The translations under genes were made by a program, and so were the position numbers. Source: Bog-756 sp963830165 (GTDB taxonomy: Bacteria; Actinomycetota; Acidimicrobiia; Acidimicrobiales; RAAP-2). Taken from it: a DNA stretch of 64,000 nucleotides. Below are positions 47,965 through 55,550 of the stretch, one piece after another (position 1 is the stretch's first letter; each line of letters opens with the position of its first letter). The notes beneath the pieces were generated by a model, which saw only the letters and a list, made by a program, of their open reading frames with translations, was not told the DNA's origin and searched no databases. The stretch spans positions 868,001 to 932,000 of the forward strand of contig CAWHKZ010000011.1 in the NCBI GenBank assembly GCA_963830165.1. The letters run 5' to 3'.

Positions 47965-48447
47965 ATGCATTCACGAATTCCCAATCCCGCTCTCAGCGTG
48001 CCCGGCGTCCTCGACGCCCTCCAGACCCTGTCGAAGGCGGCCTACGACGCGGCCGACCAGGCCGGTCTGCCGCACGCGACGCTGGAGCTGGTGAACCTGC
48101 GCGCCAGCCAGATCAACGGCTGTGCCGTCTGCCTCGACATGCACTCCCGCGGAGCGAAGCAGGCCGGTGAGACCGACGAGCGCCTCTCCACCCTGGCCGC
48201 ATGGCGCGACACGCCCTACTTCAGCGACGCCGAACGGGCTGCCCTGGCCCTGACCGAGGCGGGTACCCGACTGGCCGACCAGAGCGAGCCCGTTCCCGAC
48301 GCCCTGTTCGCCGAGGCCGCCGGGCACTTCGGCGAGCGGGCCCTGGCCGCGCTGGTGGTGTGCATCGCGGCCATCAACACGTGGAACCGGCTCAACGTCA
48401 TCAGCGGGCAGCAGGCCGGCGAGTGGACGGCGCAGCGGGCGGGCTGA
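47965..48447 (+). CDS. Carboxymuconolactone decarboxylase / AhpD-like protein
   Basis: A 160-residue helical protein of the AhpD-like fold. The active motif LVNLRASQINGCAVCLDMHSRGAKQAG has CxxC and His in the order typical of alkylhydroperoxidase AhpD, so thiol-based peroxide or quinone reduction is plausible. The C-terminal half (ALFAEAAGHFGERALAALVVCIAAINTWNRLNVISG) fits the family. AAGGAG lies 5 nt before the ATG. The divergent gene is an ECF41-type sigma factor; this pairing is conserved in many actinobacteria. If the sigma factor is really broken here, this gene may have lost its regulator. Confidence 0.93.
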   Translation: MHSRIPNPALSVPGVLDALQTLSKAAYDAADQAGLPHATLELVNLRASQINGCAVCLDMHSRGAKQAGETDERLSTLAAWRDTPYFSDAERAALALTEAGTRLADQSEPVPDALFAEAAGHFGERALAALVVCIAAINTWNRLNVISGQQAGEWTAQRAG

Positions 48448-48479
48448 GCGGACACCGCCGACGCCGGTGCCTGCGATCG

Positions 48480-48494
48480 CGGGTCCCGGACCCG
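48480..48494. terminator. Short hairpin between converging AhpD-like and crotonase genes
   Basis: CGGGTC and GACCCG form a perfect 6-bp stem with a CCG loop in the 64-bp gap between converging genes. No T-tract. Confidence 0.4.
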
Positions 48495-48511
48495 GCCCGT
48501 CCGACGAGCCG

Positions 48512-49282
48512 TCAGGCCTTGGGCTTGCGCAGCCGCTCGAGGCTGGCCCGCGTCGTGTCGTGCTGCCACTGGGCCAGCACCTGCCGGTCGAGCGCACGGG
48601 ATCCCTCGTCGTCGACGACCGAGAGGGCGAGTCTGCGGGTCGTCGCCTTGGCCAGGGCGTAGGCGGCCGCGTCGAGGGAGGCCAGCTTGCCGGCCAGCGC
48701 GACCGCATCGTCGAGGATCCCCTCGGCGGGCACGACCCGGTGGGCCAGGCCCCGGCGGCAGGCCTCCTCGCCGTCGAGCAGCGCGGCGTCGAGCATCAGT
48801 TGTTCGGCGTCGGAACCGCAGGCGTGGCGCAGCAATTCGACCGCCACCACGGGGAACGACACGCCCACCTTCAGCTCGGTGGCCCCGATCCGGGCTCCTT
48901 CAGCGATCAGGCGCTTGTCGCAGGCGCAGGCCAGGATGCAGCCGCCGGCGATGGCCGGGCCGTTGATGGCGGCCACCGTCGGCTTGGGGAACCGGAACAG
49001 ACGCACCAGCGCGGTGCCCAGTGCCTCGAGCAGCACCCCTGTCCTGTCGGCGTCGTTGTCGAGGACCTCGGCCACGTTGAGGCCGGCCGAGAAGATCGCC
49101 CCCCGGCCGGTCACCACCAGGGCACGCACGGCCTCGTCCTGCTCGCACCCGTCGACGCAGGCGGTGATCTCCTCGAGGGTCTCGACGTCGAATGCGTTCA
49201 CCTTGTCGCTGGCCAGGGTGAGGACGGCGATGCCGTCGGACTGGGCGACCTCGATCCTCGTGAACTGCCCGGTTGCCGTCAT
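48512..49282 (-). CDS. Enoyl-CoA hydratase/isomerase family protein
   Basis: A 256-residue crotonase. It shows VLTLASDKVNAFDVETLEEI, the first oxyanion segment GAIFSAGLNVAEVL, and the second INGPAIAGGCILACACDKRLIAEGARIGATELKVGVSFP. The Glu in ATELKVG matches one catalytic Glu position; the other is replaced (GGCILACACD), so isomerase or another crotonase chemistry is as likely as hydration. GGAGGG precedes the ATG at 49282. It is transcribed alone, with 165 bp before the upstream VOC gene. The substrate is not known. Confidence 0.88.
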   Translation of the reverse strand: MTATGQFTRIEVAQSDGIAVLTLASDKVNAFDVETLEEITACVDGCEQDEAVRALVVTGRGAIFSAGLNVAEVLDNDADRTGVLLEALGTALVRLFRFPKPTVAAINGPAIAGGCILACACDKRLIAEGARIGATELKVGVSFPVVAVELLRHACGSDAEQLMLDAALLDGEEACRRGLAHRVVPAEGILDDAVALAGKLASLDAAAYALAKATTRRLALSVVDDEGSRALDRQVLAQWQHDTTRASLERLRKPKA

Positions 49283-49447
49283 GGTGGTCCCTCCGTCATC
49301 GGTCGGTGTGCGCTGCCGTCCGGACGGGCCCCGGGGTGGGGGATCCGGCGGCGGCGTGCCGGAGCGTCAAGCTACCCGACATCCGGCGGAGTCCCGTGCG
49401 GACACCTCGAGGTCGGCGGTGACGAGCCGGTCGGCGGGGCGCCGGCC

Positions 49448-49915
49448 TCACGGGGCGTCGGGCGGGCCGCGGTGCGGGTGGGGGAGGAATTCCAGGAGGT
49501 TGCCGTCCGGATCCCGGACGTAGACGCTCGATCCCGTGGTGCGGCGTCCGGCCTCGCCCTCGACGGGTCCCCCGACGCGCTCCACCCCCGCATCGTCGAG
49601 CAGCGTCCGCAGTGCCTCGGTCGATCCCTCCCAGACCAAGCAGATGTCACCACGGGGAGGCCTGGCCGCCGGCGTCCGGAGTTTGAAGCCGACGAGCATC
49701 AACTCGGGCCGGTGGAAGTTGACCACCTGGGGGCCGAGGTGGACCTGGACCAGCAGGGGGGCCTCGGTGACCACCAGCCCGAGCGCCCGGTAGAAGGCGA
49801 CCATGGCCGGGGGGTCGTCGAGGGGGAGGGCGATGTGGTCCGGTCCGCCGGCGACGTCGTCCGACTCGGGCGGCACCGGCGAACCGGTGGGGCGTGCAGC
49901 TGACTCGTCGTCCAT
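49448..49915 (-). CDS. VOC superfamily protein
   Basis: A 155-residue glyoxalase-fold protein with a 25-residue Pro/Ser-rich lead. The metal-site candidates are His in DHIALPLDDPPAMVAFYRALGLVV, His in VQVHLGPQVVNFHRPELMLVG, and Glu in VRDPDGNLLEFLPHPHRG. DICLVWEGSTEALRTLL opens the second module; the second His is less clear, so it could be a non-catalytic binding protein or a dioxygenase-like enzyme. GGGGGG precedes the ATG at 49915. It lies between two crotonase genes on the same strand but with gaps of about 150-165 bp on each side. Confidence 0.85.
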   Translation of the reverse strand: MDDESAARPTGSPVPPESDDVAGGPDHIALPLDDPPAMVAFYRALGLVVTEAPLLVQVHLGPQVVNFHRPELMLVGFKLRTPAARPPRGDICLVWEGSTEALRTLLDDAGVERVGGPVEGEAGRRTTGSSVYVRDPDGNLLEFLPHPHRGPPDAP

Positions 49916-50064
49916 GGGATCCCCCCGTCTCGGTCACTTGGCCGGTCGTCGCCGGGTGGTCCCGGAGATGCGTGGTGCCCGGGTACCTGGTCCTCGGTGC
50001 CCTCGGCGGCAGCGAACCCGTCGTCGTGGCAGCCGGTCACCGGCCCACCGGCTCCCGGTGTGGG

Positions 50065-50994
50065 TCAGCCGCCGGCGACCGGTCCCTCCACCTGGTCCTT
50101 CACGGACAGCAGCACCGGCGGCGCCACCCGCCAGCTCGGGACACCGTCCTGCTCCTCGGCCACCGGGTACTTGGACTCGTGGATCTCGGCCCAGTGCGAG
50201 TGGTTGAGCTGGTGCAGGGTGAAGCAGGCCTGCAGTGCGTTGTAGAAGCCCATGTTGTCCACCGTCTGGTTGACCGACTCCTTGATCAGCAGGGCCGACA
50301 TGGTGGGCAGCTGGGCGATCCGCCGGGCGTAGGCCAGCGTGCGCTCGGGCAGGTCGTCCACCGGGAAGACCTTGCTCACCATGCCGAGGCGGTGCGCCTC
50401 GTGGACGTCGATCGCGTCACCGGTGAGCATGAGCTCCTTGGTGCGGCGGGGTCCGAACTCCCACGGATGGCCGAAGTACTCGACACCGCACATGCCGAGG
50501 CGCGTGCCCACGACGTCGGCGAAGTACACGTCGTCGGCGGCGACGATGAGGTCGCAGGCCCACATCAGCATGAGCCCGGCGGCGTACACCGTCCCCTGCA
50601 CCTGGGCCACGGTGATCTTGCGGAGGTTGCGCCAGCGCAGCGTGTTCTGGAAGTAGTAGTGCCACTCCTGGAGCATCCGGCTCTCGGCGCCCTCGCGGGT
50701 GGCGCCGTTCACGGTCATCGAGGGGTGCTGGTCGGGACCGGGGGCCCGCTCGGCCTGCGACTCCTTCGACCCCATGTCGTGGCCGGAGGAGAAGAGCGGC
50801 CCCACGCCCCCGAGGATGACCACCCGGACCCTGTCGTCCTGCTCGGCGCGGTGGAACGCCTCGTCGAGCTCGACGAGGAGCCCCCGGTTCTGCGCGTTGC
50901 GGGTCCTCGGACGGTTCAGCAGGATCCGCACGATGGCGCCGTCGTCCAGCTCCTCGTAGGTGGTGTACTTGCCGTTCTCTGAGGTGTCGGGCAT
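50065..50994 (-). CDS. Enoyl-CoA hydratase/isomerase family protein, large variant
   Basis: A 309-residue crotonase, about 50 residues longer than average. It has ILLNRPRTRNAQNRGLLVELDEAF and GPLFSSGHDMGSKESQAE with a long insertion after it (to GAESRMLQEWHYYFQNTLRWRNL). VQGTVYAAGLMLMWACDLIVAADDVYFADVVGTRLGMCGVEYFGHPWEFG follows. The insertion and the YFGHPWEFGPRRTKELMLTG region are seen in steroid- and terpenoid-related crotonases of actinobacteria. Neither usual catalytic Glu is evident (AAGLMLMW, DVVGTRLG), so the chemistry is uncertain. GGGAG lies 9 nt before the ATG at 50994. An acyl-CoA ligase gene ends 103 bp upstream. Confidence 0.88.
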   Translation of the reverse strand: MPDTSENGKYTTYEELDDGAIVRILLNRPRTRNAQNRGLLVELDEAFHRAEQDDRVRVVILGGVGPLFSSGHDMGSKESQAERAPGPDQHPSMTVNGATREGAESRMLQEWHYYFQNTLRWRNLRKITVAQVQGTVYAAGLMLMWACDLIVAADDVYFADVVGTRLGMCGVEYFGHPWEFGPRRTKELMLTGDAIDVHEAHRLGMVSKVFPVDDLPERTLAYARRIAQLPTMSALLIKESVNQTVDNMGFYNALQACFTLHQLNHSHWAEIHESKYPVAEEQDGVPSWRVAPPVLLSVKDQVEGPVAGG

Positions 50995-51097
50995 GCCCGG
51001 ATCACTCCCTTTCTGGATGCTCGCCGATCGATCCCACCGCGTCGTGACCTCGGCCCTGCCGGGTCCGCGTGCCGGCCTGCCGGCCGGACGGACCACG

Positions 51098-52606
51098 CTA
51101 TACCGGAGGGCTTCCGCCGTCCCCGGAGCCCTCGCGCTCGGCCACCAGTGCGGCGCGGTTGAACTTCGTGGCCTCGGTGCGGGGGATCGAGTCGACGAAC
51201 TCCACCGACTTCGGGGCCTTGTAGGGAGCGAGCCGCTCCTTGGCGTAGGCGATGACCGATGCCGGCTCGAGCGTCGGCTCGACCGGCTGGACGATGGCGT
51301 GGACCCGACGCCCCCACTCGGGGTCGGCCAGGCCGATGATCACCACGTCGACGATGCCGGGGTGCTCGCTCAGCGCGGCCTCCACCTCGGCCGGGTAGAC
51401 GTTGGCGGCCCCGGTGACGATCATGTCGACCCGGCGGTCGACCATGTAGAGGTACCCGTCCTCGTCCACCCAGCCCAGGTCGCCCACGGAGTGGTAGCCG
51501 TCACCGGTCTCCTCCATCGGCGCCACGTCGTCGCCGACGTAGCCGGCCTGCGGTCCGGTCGGCGAGCGGAGGAAGATGCCGCCGACCTCCCGGGGCGGCA
51601 GGGTGGCACCGTCGGTACCGACGATCCGGACCTCGGTCCCGTTCATGCCCGTGCCCAGGGTTCCCGGGTGGGCCAGCCACTCGTCGCCCCGGCACACGAC
51701 GAGGCCGATCTGCTCCGAGGACCCGTACGACATGTAGAACCGCTCGGCCCCGACGAGGTCGATCCAGCGCCGGCCCAGCCACAGGGGCAGCGTCGCGGCC
51801 CCCTGCTGGACCCAGCCCAGGCTGGACAGGTCGCGGTCGTCGATGTCGGTGACCTGGGCCATCCGCTGCAGCATGGGCGTGGCCGCGATGAACCCCGTGA
51901 TGCGGTGGCGCTCGACGAGGTCGAGGGCGAGCTCGGCCGTGAACCGCTCCATCAGGACGATGGGGTCGCCGTGGAGCAGGGTCCGGAAGGCCGTGAACCC
52001 GTTGGTGTGGTACATCGGCGCCGGGCACAGCACCCGCTGGTCCGGGTCCATCGGCCCGTACGAGGCGACCACGGCCGAGGTGAAGGCGGTGGTGGGATCG
52101 TAGAGGGCGGGCGCCTTCTGCATGATCACCTTCGGCGTCCCGGTCGATCCCGAGCTGCAGACGCCCCACCCGCGGGGCGGCACGGTGTCAGGCAGGGGAT
52201 CGGACGACTCGCCTGCGCTCTCCTCGAAGAGGGGGAGCGCGTCCGCGTCGACGGTCAACGCGGGCCGGAGCACGGCCATCAGGCGGTCGCGCTCCCATGC
52301 CGGGAGGTCCCAGCGCATGGGGACGACCACCGCCCCGACCTTCCAGCCGGCGAAGCCGGCGAGCAGGTGCTCGACGGAGTTCCGGAGGCAGATGGCCACT
52401 GGTTCGCCGATGCCGAGCCCGCGGGAGGCGAAGACGCGGGCGAGCTGGGTGGATCGCCGGTCGAGCTCCCGCCAGCTGACGGTGCGCTCGCCGCCGTCCT
52501 CGGCCACCAGCGTCACCGCCGTGGCGTCGCCCCGCGTCTCGGCCACCCGGGCGAGGCGGGTCCCGTAGGGGAGCGGCCCGTCCGCGTCGATCGGGTCGGC
52601 GCTCAC
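51098..52606 (-). CDS. AMP-dependent acyl-CoA synthetase
   Basis: A 502-residue adenylate-forming ligase. It has CSSGSTGTPKVIMQKAP (A3; Ser replaces Thr in places), PAPMYHTNGFTAFRTLL, YMSYGSSEQIGLVVCRG (A5), SVGDLGWVDEDGYLYMVDRRVDMIVTGAANVYPAEVE (A7/A8), and IPRTEATKFNRAAL with the catalytic Lys. It resembles bile-acid/steroid-type CoA ligases in the WVQQGAATLPLWLGRRWIDLVGAERF region, by eye only. The GTG at 52606 has no good ribosome site but overlaps the TGA of a 19-codon leaderless ORF. The large crotonase follows downstream. Confidence 0.93.
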   Translation of the reverse strand: MSADPIDADGPLPYGTRLARVAETRGDATAVTLVAEDGGERTVSWRELDRRSTQLARVFASRGLGIGEPVAICLRNSVEHLLAGFAGWKVGAVVVPMRWDLPAWERDRLMAVLRPALTVDADALPLFEESAGESSDPLPDTVPPRGWGVCSSGSTGTPKVIMQKAPALYDPTTAFTSAVVASYGPMDPDQRVLCPAPMYHTNGFTAFRTLLHGDPIVLMERFTAELALDLVERHRITGFIAATPMLQRMAQVTDIDDRDLSSLGWVQQGAATLPLWLGRRWIDLVGAERFYMSYGSSEQIGLVVCRGDEWLAHPGTLGTGMNGTEVRIVGTDGATLPPREVGGIFLRSPTGPQAGYVGDDVAPMEETGDGYHSVGDLGWVDEDGYLYMVDRRVDMIVTGAANVYPAEVEAALSEHPGIVDVVIIGLADPEWGRRVHAIVQPVEPTLEPASVIAYAKERLAPYKAPKSVEFVDSIPRTEATKFNRAALVAEREGSGDGGSPPV

Positions 52607-52662
52607 CCCGGGGCTCTCGGCGTTCCGGCGGCCCGGCGGCCCCGGTCGATCACGGCTGGCAC
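52603..52662 (-). CDS. Leaderless 19-codon upstream ORF coupled to acyl-CoA ligase
   Basis: GTG at 52662 lies 7 nt after the TACCAT box. The frame encodes MPAVIDRGRRAAGTPRAPG and ends in a TGA that overlaps the ligase GTG (GTGA). It has the same architecture as the mini-ORFs before icmF and before the SDR at 18339. Confidence 0.42.
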   Translation of the reverse strand: MPAVIDRGRRAAGTPRAPG

Positions 52663-52669
52663 GCGGTGG

Positions 52670-52675
52670 ATGGTA
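52670..52675 (-). promoter_or_regulatory. -10 box for leaderless mini-ORF and acyl-CoA ligase
   Basis: TACCAT on the minus strand, 7 nt before GTG 52662. No clear -35 element is visible. Confidence 0.4.
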
Positions 52676-52769
52676 GCGCGCCCGGGCCCGACGAGAACGA
52701 CCCTCTGTCCGGTCGCAAACCGACCTCCCGGGACGGCGTCCGGACGGGGGGGATGGCCGGAGGGATCCG

Positions 52770-53921
52770 TCACCCCAGCTCGAGCGAGCGGCCGATGATC
52801 TCCTTCATGATCTCGGTGGTGCCCCCGTAGATCGTGGTGACCCGGGCGTCGACGAAGGCCTTGGCGATCGGGTACTCGGACATGTAGCCGTAGCCCCCGT
52901 GGAGCTGGAGGCAGCGGTCGACCACCCGGCCCTGCATCTCGGTGCACCACCACTTGGCCATGGCGGCGTCCTCGGCGGTGAGCTGGCCGGCGTTGAGCGC
53001 CTCCACGCAGCGGTCGATGAAGACCTGGCCCATCTCCACCTCGGTGGCCACCTCCGCCAGGGTGAACCGGGTGTTCTGGAACGAGCCGACGGGCACGCCG
53101 AACGCGGTGCGCTCGCGCACGTAGGCGGTCGTCCAGTCGAGCGCCGCCCGGGCGCCGGCCAGCCCGCCGGCGGCCAACGACAGCCGCTCCTGGGGGAGGT
53201 TGGCCACCAGGTGCGCGAAGCCCCGGCCCTCGGTGCCGAGCAGGTTGGCCACGGGGATGCGGCAGTCGGTGAAGAACAGCTCGGCCGTGTCCTGGGCATG
53301 GAGCCCCAGCTTGTCGAGGTTGCGCCCGCGGGTGAACCCGGGTGCGTCCCGCTCGACCACCACCAGGCTGATGCCCTTGTGGGCGAGCGTGGGGTCGGTC
53401 TTGACCGCCACCACGACCAGGTCGGCGTTTATCCCGTTGGTGATGAACGTCTTCGATCCGTTGAGCACGAACTCGTCGCCGTCCCGGATGGCGGAGGTGG
53501 CGATGGAGGCCAGGTCGGAGCCGGTGCCGGGCTCGGTCATGGCGATGGCCAGGATCTGGTCGCCCCGGGCGATGCCCGGCAGCCACCGGGTGCACTGTTC
53601 GGGCGTGGCGTAGTGGAGGAAGTAGGGGAGGCAGATGTCGTTGTGGAGGGCGAACCCGAGGGCGGCGCCGTTCATGCCCACCCGGTGGAGCTCCTCGGCC
53701 ACGATCAGGTTGAAGCGGAAGTCGTCACTGCCCCCGCCGCCGTAGTCGGTGGGGATGGCCATGCCGAGGAAGCCGTGCTTGCCGGCCTGCTCGAAGGCCT
53801 GGCGGTCGACGATCCCGGCCTCGTCCCACGCGGCGGACCGGGGGACCATGTCGGCCTCGACGAACCGTCGGAAGCTCGACCGGAACTCGTCGTGCTCGTC
53901 GTGGAACAGCTGGCGTCGCAT
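52770..53921 (-). CDS. Acyl-CoA dehydrogenase
   Basis: A 383-residue, single-polypeptide ACAD of canonical layout. It has IPTDYGGGGSDDFRFNLIVAEELHRVG, AMTEPGTGSDLASIATSA, NGSKTFITNGINADLVVVAVKTD, LPQERLSLAAGGLAGARAAL, QLHGGYGYMSEYPIAKAFVDARVTTIYGGTTEIMKEIIGRSLEL, with the catalytic Glu in GGTTE. All FAD-contacting motifs are present. Sequence style matches long-chain ACADs (FadE type). GAGGAGGA precedes the ATG. The 163-bp gap before the acyl-CoA ligase holds that gene's promoter. It diverges from the HMG-CoA-synthase-like gene; a strong hairpin lies between them. Confidence 0.95.
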   Translation of the reverse strand: MRRQLFHDEHDEFRSSFRRFVEADMVPRSAAWDEAGIVDRQAFEQAGKHGFLGMAIPTDYGGGGSDDFRFNLIVAEELHRVGMNGAALGFALHNDICLPYFLHYATPEQCTRWLPGIARGDQILAIAMTEPGTGSDLASIATSAIRDGDEFVLNGSKTFITNGINADLVVVAVKTDPTLAHKGISLVVVERDAPGFTRGRNLDKLGLHAQDTAELFFTDCRIPVANLLGTEGRGFAHLVANLPQERLSLAAGGLAGARAALDWTTAYVRERTAFGVPVGSFQNTRFTLAEVATEVEMGQVFIDRCVEALNAGQLTAEDAAMAKWWCTEMQGRVVDRCLQLHGGYGYMSEYPIAKAFVDARVTTIYGGTTEIMKEIIGRSLELG

Positions 53922-53947
53922 GGTCCTCCTCGGTTGTGGCGCGCACC

Positions 53948-53974
53948 GCAGGCACCCCGGAAACGGGCGCCTGC
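53948..53974. promoter_or_regulatory. Strong hairpin in the ACAD / HMGCS-like divergent region
   Basis: GCAGGC and GCCTGC pair at the base, and CCCG-GAAA-CGGG forms the tip, giving a near-perfect 10-bp stem with a GNRA-type loop when read on the plus strand. It lies 27 bp upstream of the ACAD start. It might be a 5'-UTR structure of that gene or a terminator of upstream read-through. Confidence 0.4.
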
Positions 53975-54023
53975 ACCGCGGGCGGTACCGGGTCGCTCAG
54001 TGTAGGTTCCCCGATGCCACAAG

Positions 54024-54029
54024 TATGCT
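54024..54029 (+). promoter_or_regulatory. Candidate -10 box for the HMGCS-like/thiolase operon
   Basis: TATGCT would give a transcript starting near 54036 with a leader of about 48 nt that contains GAGGTCAGGG before the GTG at 54084. Confidence 0.35.
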
Positions 54030-54083
54030 CTTCCCCGTGCGCGAGAACCCACTTCCGCCCCGGACAGGACGAGGTCAGGGCCG

Positions 54084-55550
54084 GTGACGGCAGGCATCGT
54101 CGGGTGGGGCGCGTACCTCCCGTACTGGCGCCTCCAGCGCAGCGCCATCGGCGCCAGCCTCGGCTCACCGGCCGGGCGGGGCAGCCGGTCGGTCGCCTCG
54201 TACGACGAGGACACCACGACCATGGCGGTCGAAGCGTGTCGCCGGGCCCTGCGGGCCCTCGACGGCCCGCCACCCGGGGACCTGTTCTTCTCGACCCCCG
54301 CGCCGGCCTACCTCGACAAGACCAACGCCACGGCGATCCACGGGGCGCTCGAACTGCCCGGCTGGGCCGGCGCCTACGACACGGTCGGTTCCGTCCGCTC
54401 CTCGGTCGGGGCCCTCCGGTCCGCCCGGGCCGTCGCCGGCGACCACCGGTCCGTGGCCGTGCTGTCCGACCTGCGTACCGGACTGGCCGGCGGTCCCGAG
54501 GAACGCGACAGCGGTGACGGCGCGGCCGCCGTGGTCTTCGGCGGCCGGGACGACGCCGTCGTGGCCGAGTGGGTGGCCCACGCCGGGACGACCGCCGAGT
54601 TCCTCGACCGGTGGCGGACCCCGGGGGAGGCCGACTCCAAGGTGTGGGAGGAGCGCTTCGGCCAGGAGGTCTACGTCCCCCTGGCCAACCAGGCCTGGGC
54701 CGAGGCCCTCAAGTCGGCGGGCGTGGTGGCCACCGACGTCGACCACGTGGCCGTGGTCGGCCTGCACACCCGGGCCGTGGCCGCCGTCCGCACCTCGCTC
54801 GGCGCCCGGCCCGACGCGCTGGCCGACAACAGGGCGGCGACGGTCGGGAACCTGGGGGCCGCCGAGGTGGGCGTGGCCCTGGCCGACCTGCTGGAGCGGG
54901 CCGAGCCCGGCGCCCTCCTCGCCCTGGTCGTGGTGGCCGACGGTGCCGATGCGATCCTGCTGCGCGCCACCACCGCCCTCCCCGCCGCCCGGGAGGCCCG
55001 GCGCGCCGCGGGGCTGGCCGACGTGGCCGAGTTGGCGGCCTCGGGCGGGGCCGACGTGGCCTACACGCGGTTCCTCACCTGGCGGGGCGAGCTGCTGCGC
55101 GAGCCGCCCCGTCGCCCCGACCCCGAGCGCCCCGGCGCCCCGACGACGTGGCGCTCCACGGCGTGGAAGGGCGGATTCGAGGCCAGCGACTGCCGGGCCT
55201 GCGGGTTCCGCCACCTCCCGCCGGCCCGCGTGTGCCTGCGGTGCCGCACCATCGACGAGATGGACCCGGTCCGGCTCGCCGACGTGGGGGGCAGAGTCGC
55301 CACCTTCACCATCGACCGCCTGGCCTTCTCGATGTCGCCGCCGGTCATCGGGGCCGTGGTCGACTTCGACGGGGGTGGCCGCTACCGCTGCGAGATGACC
55401 GACGCCGACCCGGACGCCGTGGCCATCGGCACCCGGGTGGAGATGAGCTTCCGACGACTCAACACGGCCAGGGGCGTGCACAACTACTTCTGGAAGGCAC
55501 GTCCGGTCGACGCGTCCGGTGGTTCCGATGACGATGGAGGGAACGCATGA
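54084..55550 (+). CDS. HMG-CoA synthase-like domain fused to DUF35 OB-fold/zinc ribbon, active-site Cys absent
   Basis: A 488-residue fusion. Residues 1-330 follow the thiolase-fold HMG-CoA synthase plan: GIVGWGAYLPYWRL, FFSTPAPAYLDKTNATAIHGAL, DGAAAVVFG, and RAATVGNLGAAEVGVALADLL. The loop that should hold the nucleophile reads YDTVGSVRSSVGALRSA and contains no Cys. The C-terminal part carries a zinc ribbon CRACGFRHLPPARVCLRC and an OB fold (DUF35), as in ChsH2 and in archaeal thiolase/HMGCS/DUF35 complexes. The thiolase gene overlaps by 4 nt (ATGA), so a complex of the two is likely. It may act as scaffold or CoA-binding partner rather than as synthase. GTG start with GAGG upstream. Confidence 0.87.
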   Translation: MTAGIVGWGAYLPYWRLQRSAIGASLGSPAGRGSRSVASYDEDTTTMAVEACRRALRALDGPPPGDLFFSTPAPAYLDKTNATAIHGALELPGWAGAYDTVGSVRSSVGALRSARAVAGDHRSVAVLSDLRTGLAGGPEERDSGDGAAAVVFGGRDDAVVAEWVAHAGTTAEFLDRWRTPGEADSKVWEERFGQEVYVPLANQAWAEALKSAGVVATDVDHVAVVGLHTRAVAAVRTSLGARPDALADNRAATVGNLGAAEVGVALADLLERAEPGALLALVVVADGADAILLRATTALPAAREARRAAGLADVAELAASGGADVAYTRFLTWRGELLREPPRRPDPERPGAPTTWRSTAWKGGFEASDCRACGFRHLPPARVCLRCRTIDEMDPVRLADVGGRVATFTIDRLAFSMSPPVIGAVVDFDGGGRYRCEMTDADPDAVAIGTRVEMSFRRLNTARGVHNYFWKARPVDASGGSDDDGGNA

